Below, one piece after another: positions 36,794 to 47,427 of a stretch of DNA of 64,000 nt. Below the pieces are notes generated by a model. That model ran no database searches. It was not told where the DNA came from and was given only the letters and a program-made list of their open reading frames with translations. The position numbers and the translations under genes are program-made. The stretch is taken from assembly GCA_030684575.1 (NCBI GenBank), contig JAUXVD010000009.1, positions 1 through 64,000 of the forward strand. The letters run 5' to 3'. Source of the DNA: Nitrospirota bacterium. GTDB taxonomy: Bacteria > Nitrospirota > Nitrospiria > Nitrospirales > Nitrospiraceae. The number at the start of each line of letters is the position of its first letter. The first letter of the stretch is position 1.

Positions 36794-38311
36794 ATGCAGA
36801 TCAAGGCAGATGAAATCAGTTCGATCATCAAAGAAAAAATCAAAGGCTTCGACAAACAGGTCGACGTCAAAGAGACCGGCTCAGTCATCCAGGTCGGAGA
36901 CGGAATCGCCAAGGTCTACGGTCTCGACGGTGCGATGGCCGGAGAAATGCTTGAATTCCCAGGCGGCCTCTACGGCATTGCGCTGAACCTAGAAGAGGAT
37001 AACGTGGGCGCCGTGCTGATGGGCGATGATGTCGGCGTGAAGGAAGGCGATCCGGTCAAGCGAACTGGACGTATTGCAGAGGTTCCAGTCGGTGAAGCCT
37101 TGATCGGTCGTGTGGTCAACGCAATCGGCCAGCCTATCGACGGAAAAGGTCCCATCAACTCCACACTCTCGTCCCGCATCGAAGTGGTGGCCCCCGGCGT
37201 GAATACACGTCAGTCCGTGCGCGAACCTTTGCAAACCGGCATCAAGGCCATCGACGCCATGATCCCCATCGGCCGTGGTCAGCGTGAATTGATCATCGGC
37301 GACCGGCAAACCGGCAAAACCGCCATTGCCGTCGATACGATCATCAATCAAAAGGGCCTCAACGTATTTTGCATCTATGTCGCCATCGGACAGAAGCGCT
37401 CCACCGTGGCACGCGTCGTCAAGACGCTCGAAGAGAACCACGCTATGGAATACACCATCGTCGTGGCAGCCACCGCGAGCGACGCAGCCCCGATGCAATA
37501 CCTGGCGCCGTTCTCGGGAGCAGCCATCGGCGAATATTTCCGAGATAACGGTAAGCATGCTTTGATCGTCTACGACGACCTCTCTAAACATGCTGTCGCC
37601 TATCGTCAGTTGTCCCTGTTGCTCCGTCGTCCGCCGGGACGCGAGGCCTATCCGGGCGACGTGTTTTATCTCCACTCCCGACTCTTGGAGCGCGCAGCCA
37701 AGCTCAGCGATAAACTCGGGGGAGGAAGCCTCACGGCCTTGCCCATTATTGAAACACAAGCCGGTGACGTGTCCGCGTACATTCCAACCAACGTCATCTC
37801 GATCACCGATGGCCAGATCTATCTCGGGAGCGATCTGTTCTACTCCGGTATCCGACCGGCCATTAACGTCGGTCTGTCGGTCTCACGCGTCGGAGGTTCG
37901 GCCCAAATCAAGACCATGAAGCAGGTGGCTGGTACCCTTCGGCTCGACTTGGCCCAGTATCGTGAAATGGCTGCCTTTTCACAGTTCGGCAGCGAACTCG
38001 ATAAAGCGACTCAGATGCAGCTCGCTCGCGGTGTGCGCATGGTCGAATTGCTGAAACAGGGACAATACAAGCCGATGCCCGTTGCCGACCAGGTTCTCTC
38101 CATCTATGCCGGCGTCAACGGTTATTTGGACGATGTCGCTGTCGACAAAGTCCAGCAATTCGAGGCCGACCTCCTGCATTACGTGCAGCAGAATCATGCG
38201 GAGCTGAAAAAGGAGCTCGCGAGCATCGGGAAAATCGACGATAAGGTTGGCGCCAGACTGAAAGAGATTATCTCGACCTTTAAACAGAAGATGGGATACG
38301 GCGCTAAGTAG
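36794..38311 (+). CDS. atpA: ATP synthase F1 subunit alpha
   Basis: 505 aa with the P-loop [11 protein letters not shown] (169-179), [15 protein letters not shown] near residue 35 and [18 protein letters not shown]. It is a non-catalytic nucleotide-binding subunit of the F1 hexamer. It starts 2 bases after atpH. Confidence 0.98.
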   Translation: MQIKADEISSIIKEKIKGFDKQVDVKETGSVIQVGDGIAKVYGLDGAMAGEMLEFPGGLYGIALNLEEDNVGAVLMGDDVGVKEGDPVKRTGRIAEVPVGEALIGRVVNAIGQPIDGKGPINSTLSSRIEVVAPGVNTRQSVREPLQTGIKAIDAMIPIGRGQRELIIGDRQTGKTAIAVDTIINQKGLNVFCIYVAIGQKRSTVARVVKTLEENHAMEYTIVVAATASDAAPMQYLAPFSGAAIGEYFRDNGKHALIVYDDLSKHAVAYRQLSLLLRRPPGREAYPGDVFYLHSRLLERAAKLSDKLGGGSLTALPIIETQAGDVSAYIPTNVISITDGQIYLGSDLFYSGIRPAINVGLSVSRVGGSAQIKTMKQVAGTLRLDLAQYREMAAFSQFGSELDKATQMQLARGVRMVELLKQGQYKPMPVADQVLSIYAGVNGYLDDVAVDKVQQFEADLLHYVQQNHAELKKELASIGKIDDKVGARLKEIISTFKQKMGYGAK

Positions 38312-38341
38312 CTGCTGGCAGATAGAGAAGAGATCTAGACC

Positions 38342-39220
38342 ATGCCGAGTTTACAGAGTCTGCGCCGTAAAATTGCGGCGTTTAAAAATACGCAAAAGAT
38401 TACGAAGGCCATGAAAATGGTGGCCGCGGCGAAGCTGAAACGTTCGCAGGATCGCATCTTGGCGGCGCGGCCCTATGCGCTGAAGATGAGGGCCGTGGTC
38501 AGCAACTTGAGCCAACGTGTGAATCGATCCTCCCATCCCCTACTGCAAAAGCGTGAAGGCAAGAAGGTCGAAGTACTCGTCATCACGAGTGACCGCGGAT
38601 TGTGCGGCGGCTTCAACGGCAATATTGCGCGGAAGACTTCCGAGTTTGTACGGGAATGTGAAGCCCGAGGGTTGCAAGTAAATTTAAGCATCGTCGGACG
38701 CAAGGGCCGCGACTATTTCCGCCGTCGTACCTGGCCAATTCGGCAGGAATGGACCGGCATCTTCGATAAGCTCACGTTCGAACATGCCATCGACATCGGC
38801 GGCGACCTCACCGACCACTTCGTCAAGGGTACGTTCGACGAACTCTACATCGTCTATAACGAATTTAAATCGGCCATTCAGCAGCGCGTGATCGTAGAAA
38901 AACTATTTCCAGTCGATACCGCAGCCGAGTTTGGAACGGCACAAGCGGAAGGCACGACCGGCGGCAGTTATTTCTACGAGCCGGATGAGGCCGAGCTGTT
39001 GAACGTTTTTATTCCAAAACATTTCCAGATACAAACATTTCGTATCCTCTTGGAATCTGCCGCGGCGGAGCATGGCGCCCGTATGGCGGCGATGGACGGT
39101 GCGACCAGGAACGCAGGCCAGTTGATCAAGAAAGTAACCTTGCATTATAACAAGACCCGTCAGACCGCCATTACCAAAGAATTGATGGACATCGTCGGCG
39201 GTGCCGAAGCGCTGAAATAG
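38342..39220 (+). CDS. atpG: ATP synthase F1 subunit gamma
   Basis: 292 aa. The N-terminal RKIAAFKNTQKITKAMKMVAAAKL helix segment and the C-terminal NKTRQTAITKELMDIVGGAEAL are diagnostic of the rotor shaft subunit. ITSDRGLCGGFNGN lies in the middle. It is 30 bases after atpA. Confidence 0.97.
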   Translation: MPSLQSLRRKIAAFKNTQKITKAMKMVAAAKLKRSQDRILAARPYALKMRAVVSNLSQRVNRSSHPLLQKREGKKVEVLVITSDRGLCGGFNGNIARKTSEFVRECEARGLQVNLSIVGRKGRDYFRRRTWPIRQEWTGIFDKLTFEHAIDIGGDLTDHFVKGTFDELYIVYNEFKSAIQQRVIVEKLFPVDTAAEFGTAQAEGTTGGSYFYEPDEAELLNVFIPKHFQIQTFRILLESAAAEHGARMAAMDGATRNAGQLIKKVTLHYNKTRQTAITKELMDIVGGAEALK

Positions 39221-39244
39221 TCCGCCACGTTGAAGAAGGAGTGA

Positions 39245-40690
<1,446 letters not shown>

Positions 40691-40818
40691 CCAGCAGGCG
40701 AATCGAGCGCCCTCCTTGCTCGCGCAACGCGCGGTCTCGGAAGACCCTCGTTGGACGCGCGCAGTAGAGGACGCATCGATCCTCCCGCTTTTTGAGTGGA
40801 AGTAAGGAAATAGGGAAC

Positions 40819-41238
40819 ATGGCAGGGAAGATTCTATTAGAAGTGGTGACACCGGAGAAGCTGCTCTTGAGCCAGCAGGTGGATGAAGTCATCGCACCAG
40901 GTTCAGAGGGTGAATTCGGCGTATTGCCAGGACATTGTCATTTTCTTACGACCTTACGCATCGGTGAGCTTCGCTATCGCGTTGGAGAGCAGACCACCCA
41001 TATGGCGATTCTTTGGGGTTTCGCAGAAGTCACACCGACCAAAGTCACCATCATGGCCGAGATCGCTGAAAAGGCAGAAGACATTGACGTCGAGCGGGCT
41101 CAGGAGGCCTTCGTGAAGGCCGAACAGCAGCTTAAGGCTGGCGGGCTGCCCTCCGAAGTGAAAGAAGCAGAAATCAGTCTCGAAAAAGCCAGACTCCGCA
41201 AAAAGATCGCCGACCGTGCCCGCAAGGTTCACGCATAA
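40819..41238 (+). CDS. atpC: ATP synthase F1 subunit epsilon
   Basis: 139 aa from ATG 40819 (AAGGAAATAGGG upstream); an earlier in-frame start at 40792 is not preferred. The beta-sandwich shows LEVVTPEKLLLSQQVDEVIAPG and GEFGVLPGH. The C-terminal helical pair is ERAQEAFVKAEQQL and EISLEKARLRKKIADR. It is the rotor subunit that can inhibit ATP hydrolysis. Confidence 0.96.
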   Translation: MAGKILLEVVTPEKLLLSQQVDEVIAPGSEGEFGVLPGHCHFLTTLRIGELRYRVGEQTTHMAILWGFAEVTPTKVTIMAEIAEKAEDIDVERAQEAFVKAEQQLKAGGLPSEVKEAEISLEKARLRKKIADRARKVHA

Positions 41239-41374
41239 GTTTCCGCTCCACATCGTTCAGACATACTCCTCTCCCACGCCTCTTGGAGCAACCAGTCCGG
41301 TAAGCCTCCAGATTGCAATTTCGCCTCGCGCACAGTAGCGTGGCCTGAACCTACTGGTGAGGTCAATTCGTTCA

Positions 41375-42340
41375 ATGGTGACAGAATTTGTTGTAACGAC
41401 CGGCGAGCAACCCAAACGGTTGGATGTCTTCCTGGTCAATCGTGAGCCGAATTTATCGCGATCCGCCTTGCAACGATTAATCGGTCAAGGCCGGGTGCGG
41501 ATCAACGGTCAGGTCGTCAAACCAAGCCAAAAGATCAAGCCAGGCGACAACATCGCTTTCGACATTCCAAAAGCAGAGCCGCTGGAACTCAAAGGTGAAG
41601 CAATCCCTCTGGAAATCCTCTACGAGGACGATGTGCTGTTGCTCTTGAATAAACCATCAGGCCTCGTCGTCCATCCTGCGCCCGGGCATTGGGCAGGCAC
41701 ATTGGTGAATGCCCTCCTCCACCACTTTCAAACCTCCGGCGGTACGGTCTCGACAATCGGAGGGAAAGAGCGGCCCGGTCTGGTCCATCGCCTGGACAAA
41801 GATACGTCTGGGGTCATGATCATCGCCAAGACAGACCAGGCCCACCGCGCCCTTTCCGCTCAATTCAAACTACATACGATCACGCGAGTATACGAGGCAC
41901 TGATCACGGGCATACCGAAAAAAGGACATGGCTTGATCGAATTGGCCATCGGTCGGGATAAAAAGGAGCGGAAAAAGTTCTCAGCCCACACGGCGAGACC
42001 CAAGGAGTCCGTGACGGAATACAAGGTCGACCACCGATTCGGCAAACTGGCCGCTCATGTGCTCTTGTACCCGCGCACAGGCAGGACCCATCAACTCCGT
42101 GTCCATCTCACCTCTCTGGGCCATCCGATACTGGGAGATCAGACCTATGGGGGAAAGAAGGTCTGCGAAGTCGAGGGCGTTGAGATTCCCCGTGTCATGT
42201 TGCATGCCAGGACCCTGGGGTTCCGGCATCCCACTACGGGAGAATTCCAGGAATATACAAAGCCATTTCCCACCGATATGGAGCAGGTAGTGCAGGCACT
42301 CGAAGCGCTCACGCCTCCTCTGGGTGCTAAGAAATCTTGA
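41375..42340 (+). CDS. rluD: 23S rRNA pseudouridine synthase, RluD type
   Basis: 321 aa from ATG 41375 (an in-frame GTG lies at 41357). The N-terminal S4-like domain contains LSRSALQRLIGQGRVRING and the catalytic HRLDKDTSG has Asp141. LNKPSGLVVHPAPGHW and GRTHQLRVH complete the fold. It isomerises uridines in helix 69 of 23S rRNA if a true RluD; RluA-family members with other targets are possible. Confidence 0.9.
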   Translation: MVTEFVVTTGEQPKRLDVFLVNREPNLSRSALQRLIGQGRVRINGQVVKPSQKIKPGDNIAFDIPKAEPLELKGEAIPLEILYEDDVLLLLNKPSGLVVHPAPGHWAGTLVNALLHHFQTSGGTVSTIGGKERPGLVHRLDKDTSGVMIIAKTDQAHRALSAQFKLHTITRVYEALITGIPKKGHGLIELAIGRDKKERKKFSAHTARPKESVTEYKVDHRFGKLAAHVLLYPRTGRTHQLRVHLTSLGHPILGDQTYGGKKVCEVEGVEIPRVMLHARTLGFRHPTTGEFQEYTKPFPTDMEQVVQALEALTPPLGAKKS

Positions 42341-42388
42341 CAGGCCTCTTAACTTGGCGTATGCAATGCTCCCGCGAAGGATGGTCTC

Positions 42389-42811
42389 ATGCAAACAGCC
42401 GATGTGCTCGACGCGATAGGTGGATTGGTGGCTCAGTTGAAAGTATATGCCGCCAAGCTGCCACCGATTGTGCATTTGTCGGCAGTGCCGACCGGTGTCA
42501 AACCTAAGTTTGAAGCCGTTGAGGAATATGAAGAAATCGTCTCTCGCTTTCGTAATCAGAGCTCTGGAACTGCCTACAAAGGATTGAACGATTTATTCGT
42601 AGAATCGCTGGAGGCCTTCGAAGTCGGTCGATTACTCGGCTCCGTCCAACCACTCTTGACGGTGCTCGACCATCTTGATCGGATGCAACGAGATAAAGAA
42701 ATCGAGATTGGACGAATCGACGAAAAGCGAACCGGCGAATATCGCTCGGTGCTGAACAAGATTCTTCCAGGCAACAAGCCCGAGTTAGACGGCGCAGGGC
42801 GAGGGATGTAA
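42389..42811 (+). CDS. Hypothetical protein, 140 aa
   Basis: A mostly helical, soluble protein with no signal peptide or membrane segment. It starts MQTADVLDAIGGLVAQLK, with charged residues EYEEIVSRFR near the middle and DRMQRDKEIEIGRIDEKR towards the C-terminus. I do not recognise a family. It is 48 bases after rluD on the same strand, so it may be co-transcribed with it. Confidence 0.65.
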   Translation: MQTADVLDAIGGLVAQLKVYAAKLPPIVHLSAVPTGVKPKFEAVEEYEEIVSRFRNQSSGTAYKGLNDLFVESLEAFEVGRLLGSVQPLLTVLDHLDRMQRDKEIEIGRIDEKRTGEYRSVLNKILPGNKPELDGAGRGM

Positions 42812-42823
42812 TTGAGCCGTGAA

Positions 42824-42876
42824 GCACTCAGCTGTCAGCTTCTGGAGTGAACATCCAAAGGCTGAGAGCTGATTGC
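42824..42876. repeat. Imperfect inverted repeat between convergent genes
   Basis: The 18-base arms at 42824-42841 and 42859-42876 pair at 15 of 18 positions around a 17-base loop. They contain repeated AGCTGA-like units, with TGCTGATAGC immediately after. It lies between the 140-aa gene (plus) and the zinc-ribbon gene (minus), so it may be a REP-like element and/or a bidirectional terminator. Confidence 0.5.
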
Positions 42877-42897
42877 TGTATGCTGATAGCACTATAG

Positions 42898-43077
42898 TCA
42901 GTGGCCCATTTTTGGGCCAGCCGCATTGGCTCCCTGCGAAACGAGGGAGAAACGAACGCTCGACCCACAATGCGGACATTTGGCTCGCACCGTCGTCTCA
43001 TCGAGGAGTTCGTATTGATGCTCTGTCAGCCACATCAGTTGAGCGCACTTGGGGCAGCTACGGACTTGCGTTGTCAT
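42898..43077 (-). CDS. Small zinc-ribbon protein, 59 aa
   Basis: MTTQVRSCPKCAQLMWL with Cys8-x2-Cys11 and CPHC with Cys34-x2-Cys37 form a probable zinc ribbon. The ATG at 43077 is preceded by CGAGGAAC, a good ribosome-binding site, so the longer in-frame reading from 43149 is rejected. The small size suggests a DNA-, RNA- or protein-binding helper; the function is unknown. It is divergent from the acetyltransferase gene. Confidence 0.75.
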   Translation of the reverse strand: MTTQVRSCPKCAQLMWLTEHQYELLDETTVRAKCPHCGSSVRFSLVSQGANAAGPKMGH

Positions 43078-43139
43078 GATGTTCCTCGTACACTCCGCGT
43101 GATTTTCAATGCTCTCGCTAGGAGATAATCTAGTACAAG

Positions 43140-43571
43140 ATGCCCCCAACCCTCAAGCCCGCCATCACCTTCGCCGAGAAGAAAGACCTCGACCCCGCCA
43201 AACTCGTCCGCCTCTACCAGCAAGCACCCTGGGCTAAAGGGCGAACGCTTGAAGACGCACGTGAGATGTTGCGCCACACCGATGTGGCCGTGACAGCTTG
43301 GGAAGGTGAGGCGCTCATCGGATTTGGACGGGTATTAACGGACTATATCTACCGGGCGACCATCTGGGATGTGATTGTCGATAAAGCCTACCAGGGCCAG
43401 GGCATCGGCACCGATATCGTTCAGCGTATTCTGAAGCACCCCCGCCTCAAGAAAGTTGAACTCTTCTGGCTCTGCACCCGCATACCTGGGTTTTATGAAA
43501 AGCTTGGCTTTAGTTCGAAGGAGCAGACCGGGATGGTCTGGAGCCGGTCAAAACAAGGCCAAACGGAGTAA
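43140..43571 (+). CDS. GNAT family N-acetyltransferase
   Basis: 143 aa. Motif A VIVDKAYQGQGIGTDIVQRIL contains the acetyl-CoA loop (QGQGIG), preceded by GEALIGFGRVLTD and followed by motif B-like IPGFYEKLGFS. It acetylates an unknown amine substrate in the cytosol. It is divergent from the small zinc-ribbon gene, sharing a 62-base promoter region. Confidence 0.9.
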   Translation: MPPTLKPAITFAEKKDLDPAKLVRLYQQAPWAKGRTLEDAREMLRHTDVAVTAWEGEALIGFGRVLTDYIYRATIWDVIVDKAYQGQGIGTDIVQRILKHPRLKKVELFWLCTRIPGFYEKLGFSSKEQTGMVWSRSKQGQTE

Positions 43572-43582
43572 TCCAGTTCTAC

Positions 43583-43617
43583 GACGCGGAAACCTCCTCG
43601 GTCGGAGATTCCGCGTC
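43583..43617. terminator. Bidirectional hairpin between convergent genes
   Basis: Perfect 9-bp outer arms GACGCGGAA (43583-43591) and TTCCGCGTC (43609-43617) with an inner CTCC/GGAG pairing. It lies between the acetyltransferase (plus) and outer-membrane barrel (minus) genes. No U-run is present. Confidence 0.5.
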
Positions 43618-43638
43618 ATATTCCCGAACTTCTACCCG

Positions 43639-44271
43639 CTAAAAGAAGAGTTTCGCACCGAAGAGAAAGCCGAACGAAGAGGCATTCCAATCGTTGTTAC
43701 GACTGCCGTTCACTGTCGCATGCCCGTCGTTCCGCTTATAGGCCATTTCCGTGTTCAACGCGAACTGTTTGGTCAGCATGTAGTCTGCACCCCAGCCAAG
43801 CCGCCAGGCGAAGGTATTGCTGGGAGAGATACGCGTCGAACTATTTTCACCGAAACTATTCACATTCACCCCGAAGCTCATGTTGGCATAGGGGCTGATC
43901 GGCCCAAATCGAACCGGTCGAACTTCGACGGTCGGGAGTACCGACACCGTGTCTTGATGGCCCCAATCCCTATACGGACGCTCTTGATCCACGCCATGGC
44001 GTTCCCACTCTAGCATCATCCCGACCAAGAGCCAGGTATTGAGACTGTACAACCCCTGGAAACTAACCAAGGAGCCCACGGCGGTTGAGCTATTAGCCGT
44101 TAACGATTGGGTCAAGGGCGCAAAGCCTGCCCGCATACCGAGCACGAATTTTCCTGGTTCAATTCCGCCCTGTTCCATCTTCCACTCTTCCGCTATCGCG
44201 TGGCTGCTAAATACAAACGCACTTGCCAGCAAGAAGCCCAGTAAACCAACACGAGCCAAATTGAGACTCAT
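43639..44271 (-). CDS. Outer-membrane beta-barrel protein, 210 aa
   Basis: A signal peptide (about 1-27, ending SSHAIAEEW) is followed by alternating amphipathic strands. These include FVLGMRAGFAP, YANMSFGVNVNSF and WRLGWGADYML, with a C-terminal phenylalanine (GFLFGAKLFF), the hallmark of BAM-assembled barrels. ATG 44271 has GGAGGG upstream and replaces a longer frame from 44349. No specific family is assigned. A promoter with a palindrome in its spacer lies upstream. Confidence 0.8.
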   Translation of the reverse strand: MSLNLARVGLLGFLLASAFVFSSHAIAEEWKMEQGGIEPGKFVLGMRAGFAPLTQSLTANSSTAVGSLVSFQGLYSLNTWLLVGMMLEWERHGVDQERPYRDWGHQDTVSVLPTVEVRPVRFGPISPYANMSFGVNVNSFGENSSTRISPSNTFAWRLGWGADYMLTKQFALNTEMAYKRNDGHATVNGSRNNDWNASSFGFLFGAKLFF

Positions 44272-44574
44272 ATATAAACCCTCCGTGGTGTCATGATGTA
44301 AAAAGACAACAGAATATGTTCGCGCGAACTGGCGGTGCAAGATTAGCACCTCTATTTCCCATTCCCCTTGAGAGTCGAATGTTGCCTGAAAAGACAGAAG
44401 ACCGTCTGATCAATATTGACCGGTTTCGAAGAAATACGATGGGAAACGCAACATTCAATGTTGAGATGACGTGAATCCCTACACCGGCTATCGATCGTAC
44501 GATTGTGAAGAAAAGACTCATGAATGACACAGGCCCTGTACGCTTGGGCCTACAGTGAGATGCCCTTGAGATGA
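44272..44574. other. Intergenic region upstream of the outer-membrane barrel gene
   Basis: Holds the barrel-gene promoter and palindrome (44311-44340). Further out are the inverted 9-base segments GAATGTTGC and GCAACATTC, roughly 70 bases apart. No protein gene is supported. Confidence 0.45.
44311..44340 (-). promoter_or_regulatory. Promoter with palindromic operator for the outer-membrane barrel gene
   Basis: Read on the minus strand: -35 TTGCAC (44340-44335), an 18-base spacer and -10 TATTCT (44316-44311). The spacer contains the perfect 12-base palindrome GTTCGCGCGAAC (44318-44329), positioned where a bound repressor would block RNA polymerase. The regulator is not known. Confidence 0.5.
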
Positions 44575-45405
44575 TTAATGCGCGTGGGCCTGAACTGCGT
44601 GCTTCATCCTCTTCGGAGATAAAAGCACCGAGATGAAAAAAACAGTGGTGGCAAGGAGAACAATCGCAGGGCCTGATGGTACATCCCACGTGGCTGATAT
44701 CACCACACCAGCGACGGCTGTGGTAACACCGATGACGATGGAGTAGAGGGTGAGCGTCCTGAGGCTGGAGGTCAACTGATAGGCCGTTGAGGCAGGAATC
44801 AGGATCATGGCAAAGACCAGAATGGCACCGACCGTTTTCAGCGAGACGACGACGGTGAGGGCGACCAAGGTGAGCAGAAGAAAAAATATTCGTCGTGCTG
44901 GAACACCAGAGGCTTCGGCCATTTCTTGATCGAAGGCAATAAAATACAGTTCCTTCGAAAACAGTACGATGAGGCCGAGCACAAGAACACTCAACCCGCC
45001 GATGACGCGCAGCTCTTCAGTGGTGACCGAGAGTACGCTCCCGAATAGATAGCCATACACTTCTGCATTGTAGGTTTTCATCAAGCCAATGAAGAGAATG
45101 GCTAAGGCCATTGTCGTGGTATAGAGAATACCGATCGAGACGTCCAGCTTCATCCGGCCTTTTTCTTCAACCCAGCCCGTGATCCAGACCGTGGCCAGAC
45201 CAAAAAGAATCGCCAGCACCAGCGGCGGCCAGCCCATAAGATACCCCAGCGCCACACCGGCAAAAGCTGCATGCGCCGTCCCTGCCCCAACAAACGCAAG
45301 TCCTCGTAGGACGACGAACACGCCGACAACCGAGCAGAGCCCTCCTACCATCGCGGCGGCAAGCAAAGACCGTTGCATGAAGTCGTACGTGAAGAGCTCA
45401 ATCAT
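44575..45405 (-). CDS. znuB: Zinc (or manganese) ABC transporter permease
   Basis: 276 aa of the ABC-3 family, with about eight membrane helices. It includes MVGGLCSVVGVFVVLRGLAFVGAGTAHAAFAGVALGY (given in pieces of the conserved N-terminal region) and KTVGAILVFAMILIPAS. It starts 12 bases after znuC. Zinc rather than manganese is inferred from the histidine-rich binding protein. Confidence 0.93.
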   Translation of the reverse strand: MIELFTYDFMQRSLLAAAMVGGLCSVVGVFVVLRGLAFVGAGTAHAAFAGVALGYLMGWPPLVLAILFGLATVWITGWVEEKGRMKLDVSIGILYTTTMALAILFIGLMKTYNAEVYGYLFGSVLSVTTEELRVIGGLSVLVLGLIVLFSKELYFIAFDQEMAEASGVPARRIFFLLLTLVALTVVVSLKTVGAILVFAMILIPASTAYQLTSSLRTLTLYSIVIGVTTAVAGVVISATWDVPSGPAIVLLATTVFFISVLLSPKRMKHAVQAHAH

Positions 45406-45417
45406 GATGCCGCCCGG

Positions 45418-46209
45418 TCAATGATGATGGTGATAGTCCTCAACAATGATGAGATCTTTATCTGTAATCACCAGATCTTTTCCGTAAACCTGGCTGAGGA
45501 TCTCCGGTTTCAACACCTCGGCAGGAGGCCCCGCGGCATACAGGCGTGTCTTGAGGAGCACGAGTCGGTCCACCCGAAAGCGGATCATATTGATGTCATG
45601 AGTGATCAGCACAATCGTCAGCCTCAGCTCATCGTGCAATTGCTCGATGAGTTCAATCACATTATGCTGAGCGGTCATGTCCAGCCCGGTCGTCGGTTCG
45701 TCGAGCAGAAGGACTTTTGGCTGTTGAGCTAACGCCCGCGCGATAAAGACCCGCTGCTGCTGACCGCCTGACAGATGGCCTAGAGCCGTGTCTTTATGCT
45801 TGTCCATCTCAACATGGGAGAGTGCCTCCAAGGCAATCGCTCGATCATTCGACCCTGGACGCGTGAAAAGGCCCAAGGCTCCATATCGACCCATCATGAC
45901 CGTTTCAAGGACCGTGACCGGGAAGTTGCGATCGACGACACCTTTTTGCGGAAGGTACCCGATCTTGGCCCTGTGATGGCAACGTAAGGCATCACAGGCG
46001 CAATCGAAGATATGGAGGTGGCCCTCAACGGGAGCCATGAGACCTAAGATGGCGCGGCAAAGTGTGGTTTTTCCGGATCCGTTCGGGCCGATGACGCCGA
46101 TGAATTCGCCCGCATGGATGGAGAGCGAGATATCCTTGAGCGCGATGACGCCGGGAAATCCAAACGAGGCATGGTCAAACCGAATGATAGGCTCGAGGGA
46201 GTCTGACAC
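45418..46209 (-). CDS. znuC: Zinc (or manganese) ABC transporter ATP-binding protein
   Basis: 263 aa. Walker A GPNGSGKTTL, signature LSGGQQQRVFIARAL and Walker B VLLLDEPTTGLD are intact. The C-terminus ends in YHHHH, a short His tail that might bind zinc and is notable in a transporter ATPase. It energises ZnuB in the cytoplasm. Confidence 0.94.
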   Translation of the reverse strand: MSDSLEPIIRFDHASFGFPGVIALKDISLSIHAGEFIGVIGPNGSGKTTLCRAILGLMAPVEGHLHIFDCACDALRCHHRAKIGYLPQKGVVDRNFPVTVLETVMMGRYGALGLFTRPGSNDRAIALEALSHVEMDKHKDTALGHLSGGQQQRVFIARALAQQPKVLLLDEPTTGLDMTAQHNVIELIEQLHDELRLTIVLITHDINMIRFRVDRLVLLKTRLYAAGPPAEVLKPEILSQVYGKDLVITDKDLIIVEDYHHHH

Positions 46210-46255
46210 GGAACCAGGCGCTCCTTCCGGCGCAAAAAGATGGCCCGTAGAGCCG

Positions 46256-47182
46256 TTATGGAGACTCTAGCGCATTGGCCAATTGGAGCACATTATAGCG
46301 AAGCATGTCGAGGTAGGTCTCGGTCCCTGGCAGGCCTCCAGGCAACGTGGTCAACACGATGACTTTGGTCTTCGTTTCTTTTGCCAGAAGATCTGGGATC
46401 TTTTGACTGAGCTGAATCTCCGACACGATGACTTTGATCCGGTCCTTTTTGATCTTGCCGATCAGGGTCTGAAGCTGAAGTGCTGAAGGTTCTGAGCCGG
46501 ATTGCATTTGAATCGTGGCAGCCACGTCGAAGCCAAACCGCCTCGCAAAGTAGGGCCAAGCCGGATGATGCGCAACAAATCGACGGTCGGCCAGGACTGC
46601 GACCCGCTCACTCAACTTCACCCGTAATTGGTCCAGTTGCCGAAGATACGAGGCCTGATTGGATCGAAACTCCGTCGCATGCGTGGGATCTGCCTGAATA
46701 AGCGCTTCGGTAATATGACGCATCATCGTCATCGCATTCTCAGGATCCATCCAGACATGAGGGTTTCCCTGTTCGCCTTCTCCGCCAGCATGGTTCGCTC
46801 CTTCGTGGCCTGATTCGTCGCGGAGCAATGCGATGCCTTTGGACGTGGTGACGACGCGGAGCGAGGAGCTGCCGGCATTCTTGACCAATGAGGAAACCCA
46901 AACCTCGAGACCGATACCCACTTCGAACAGCACCCGAGCCTTCCGAACGGCGACAAGATCGCTCGGTTTAGGGGAATAGGTGTGCTCGTTCTCGTAGCCG
47001 CTCAGAAGGGATGTCACGCGAACATAGGGGCCACCGACTTGTTCGGCCAGATCCTTCAAAACGGGAATGGTCACCACGATATTGAGCGGTTCAGTCGGCG
47101 GAACAGCAAGGGCAAGAGGTGCCGTGAGCAGACCCTGACTGATGATGGCCAAAAATAGGAGCAGACGCCGCAAATTCAACAT
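46256..47182 (-). CDS. znuA: Zinc ABC transporter substrate-binding protein
   Basis: About 308 aa from ATG 47182 (an ATG at 47203 is also in frame; neither has a clear ribosome-binding site). A signal peptide (MLNLRRLLLFLAII...) is followed by the cluster A-I family sequence: ENEHTYSPKPSD (ligand His), the His/Glu-rich loop GHEGANHAGGEGEQG typical of zinc ZnuA, HVWMDPENAM and RFVAHHPAWPYFAR. It binds zinc in the periplasm and delivers it to ZnuBC. No Zur box was recognised upstream. Confidence 0.93.
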   Translation of the reverse strand: MLNLRRLLLFLAIISQGLLTAPLALAVPPTEPLNIVVTIPVLKDLAEQVGGPYVRVTSLLSGYENEHTYSPKPSDLVAVRKARVLFEVGIGLEVWVSSLVKNAGSSSLRVVTTSKGIALLRDESGHEGANHAGGEGEQGNPHVWMDPENAMTMMRHITEALIQADPTHATEFRSNQASYLRQLDQLRVKLSERVAVLADRRFVAHHPAWPYFARRFGFDVAATIQMQSGSEPSALQLQTLIGKIKKDRIKVIVSEIQLSQKIPDLLAKETKTKVIVLTTLPGGLPGTETYLDMLRYNVLQLANALESP

Positions 47183-47367
47183 GATGGGCGCGGACGGTAA
47201 CATTGGGGTCCCTGGTTGTCAACGAAATGCCTGGAGATCTGTGCCACTCTACGGGATTATAGGGGCCAAGGATACGATGGATTATCCACGGGACATGTAG
47301 CAAGAGGCCGCCCGGAAAACGCATACGATTCTCCTTGTATTCTCTGCCTCCCAAGCCATATTGATAA

Positions 47368-47396
47368 TTGACTTTTTTCGCCCCCCCCAGTATGCT
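47368..47396 (+). promoter_or_regulatory. Promoter of rplI with C8 tract in the spacer
   Basis: TTGACT (47368-47373), a 17-base spacer ending in CCCCCCCCAG, then TATGCT (47391-47396), about 32 bases upstream of the rplI start. The homopolymeric C tract could change length by slippage and alter promoter strength. Confidence 0.5.
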
Positions 47397-47427
47397 CACT
47401 CCCTTTCCAACAGAAGGAGTTATGGGC

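Noticed and set aside
36989-37759. 256-codon minus-strand frame opposite atpA
   Set aside because: A shadow of the ATP synthase alpha gene.
47286-47294. TTATCCACG, one base from a DnaA box
   Set aside because: A single 8/9 match upstream of rplI without other boxes; probably chance.
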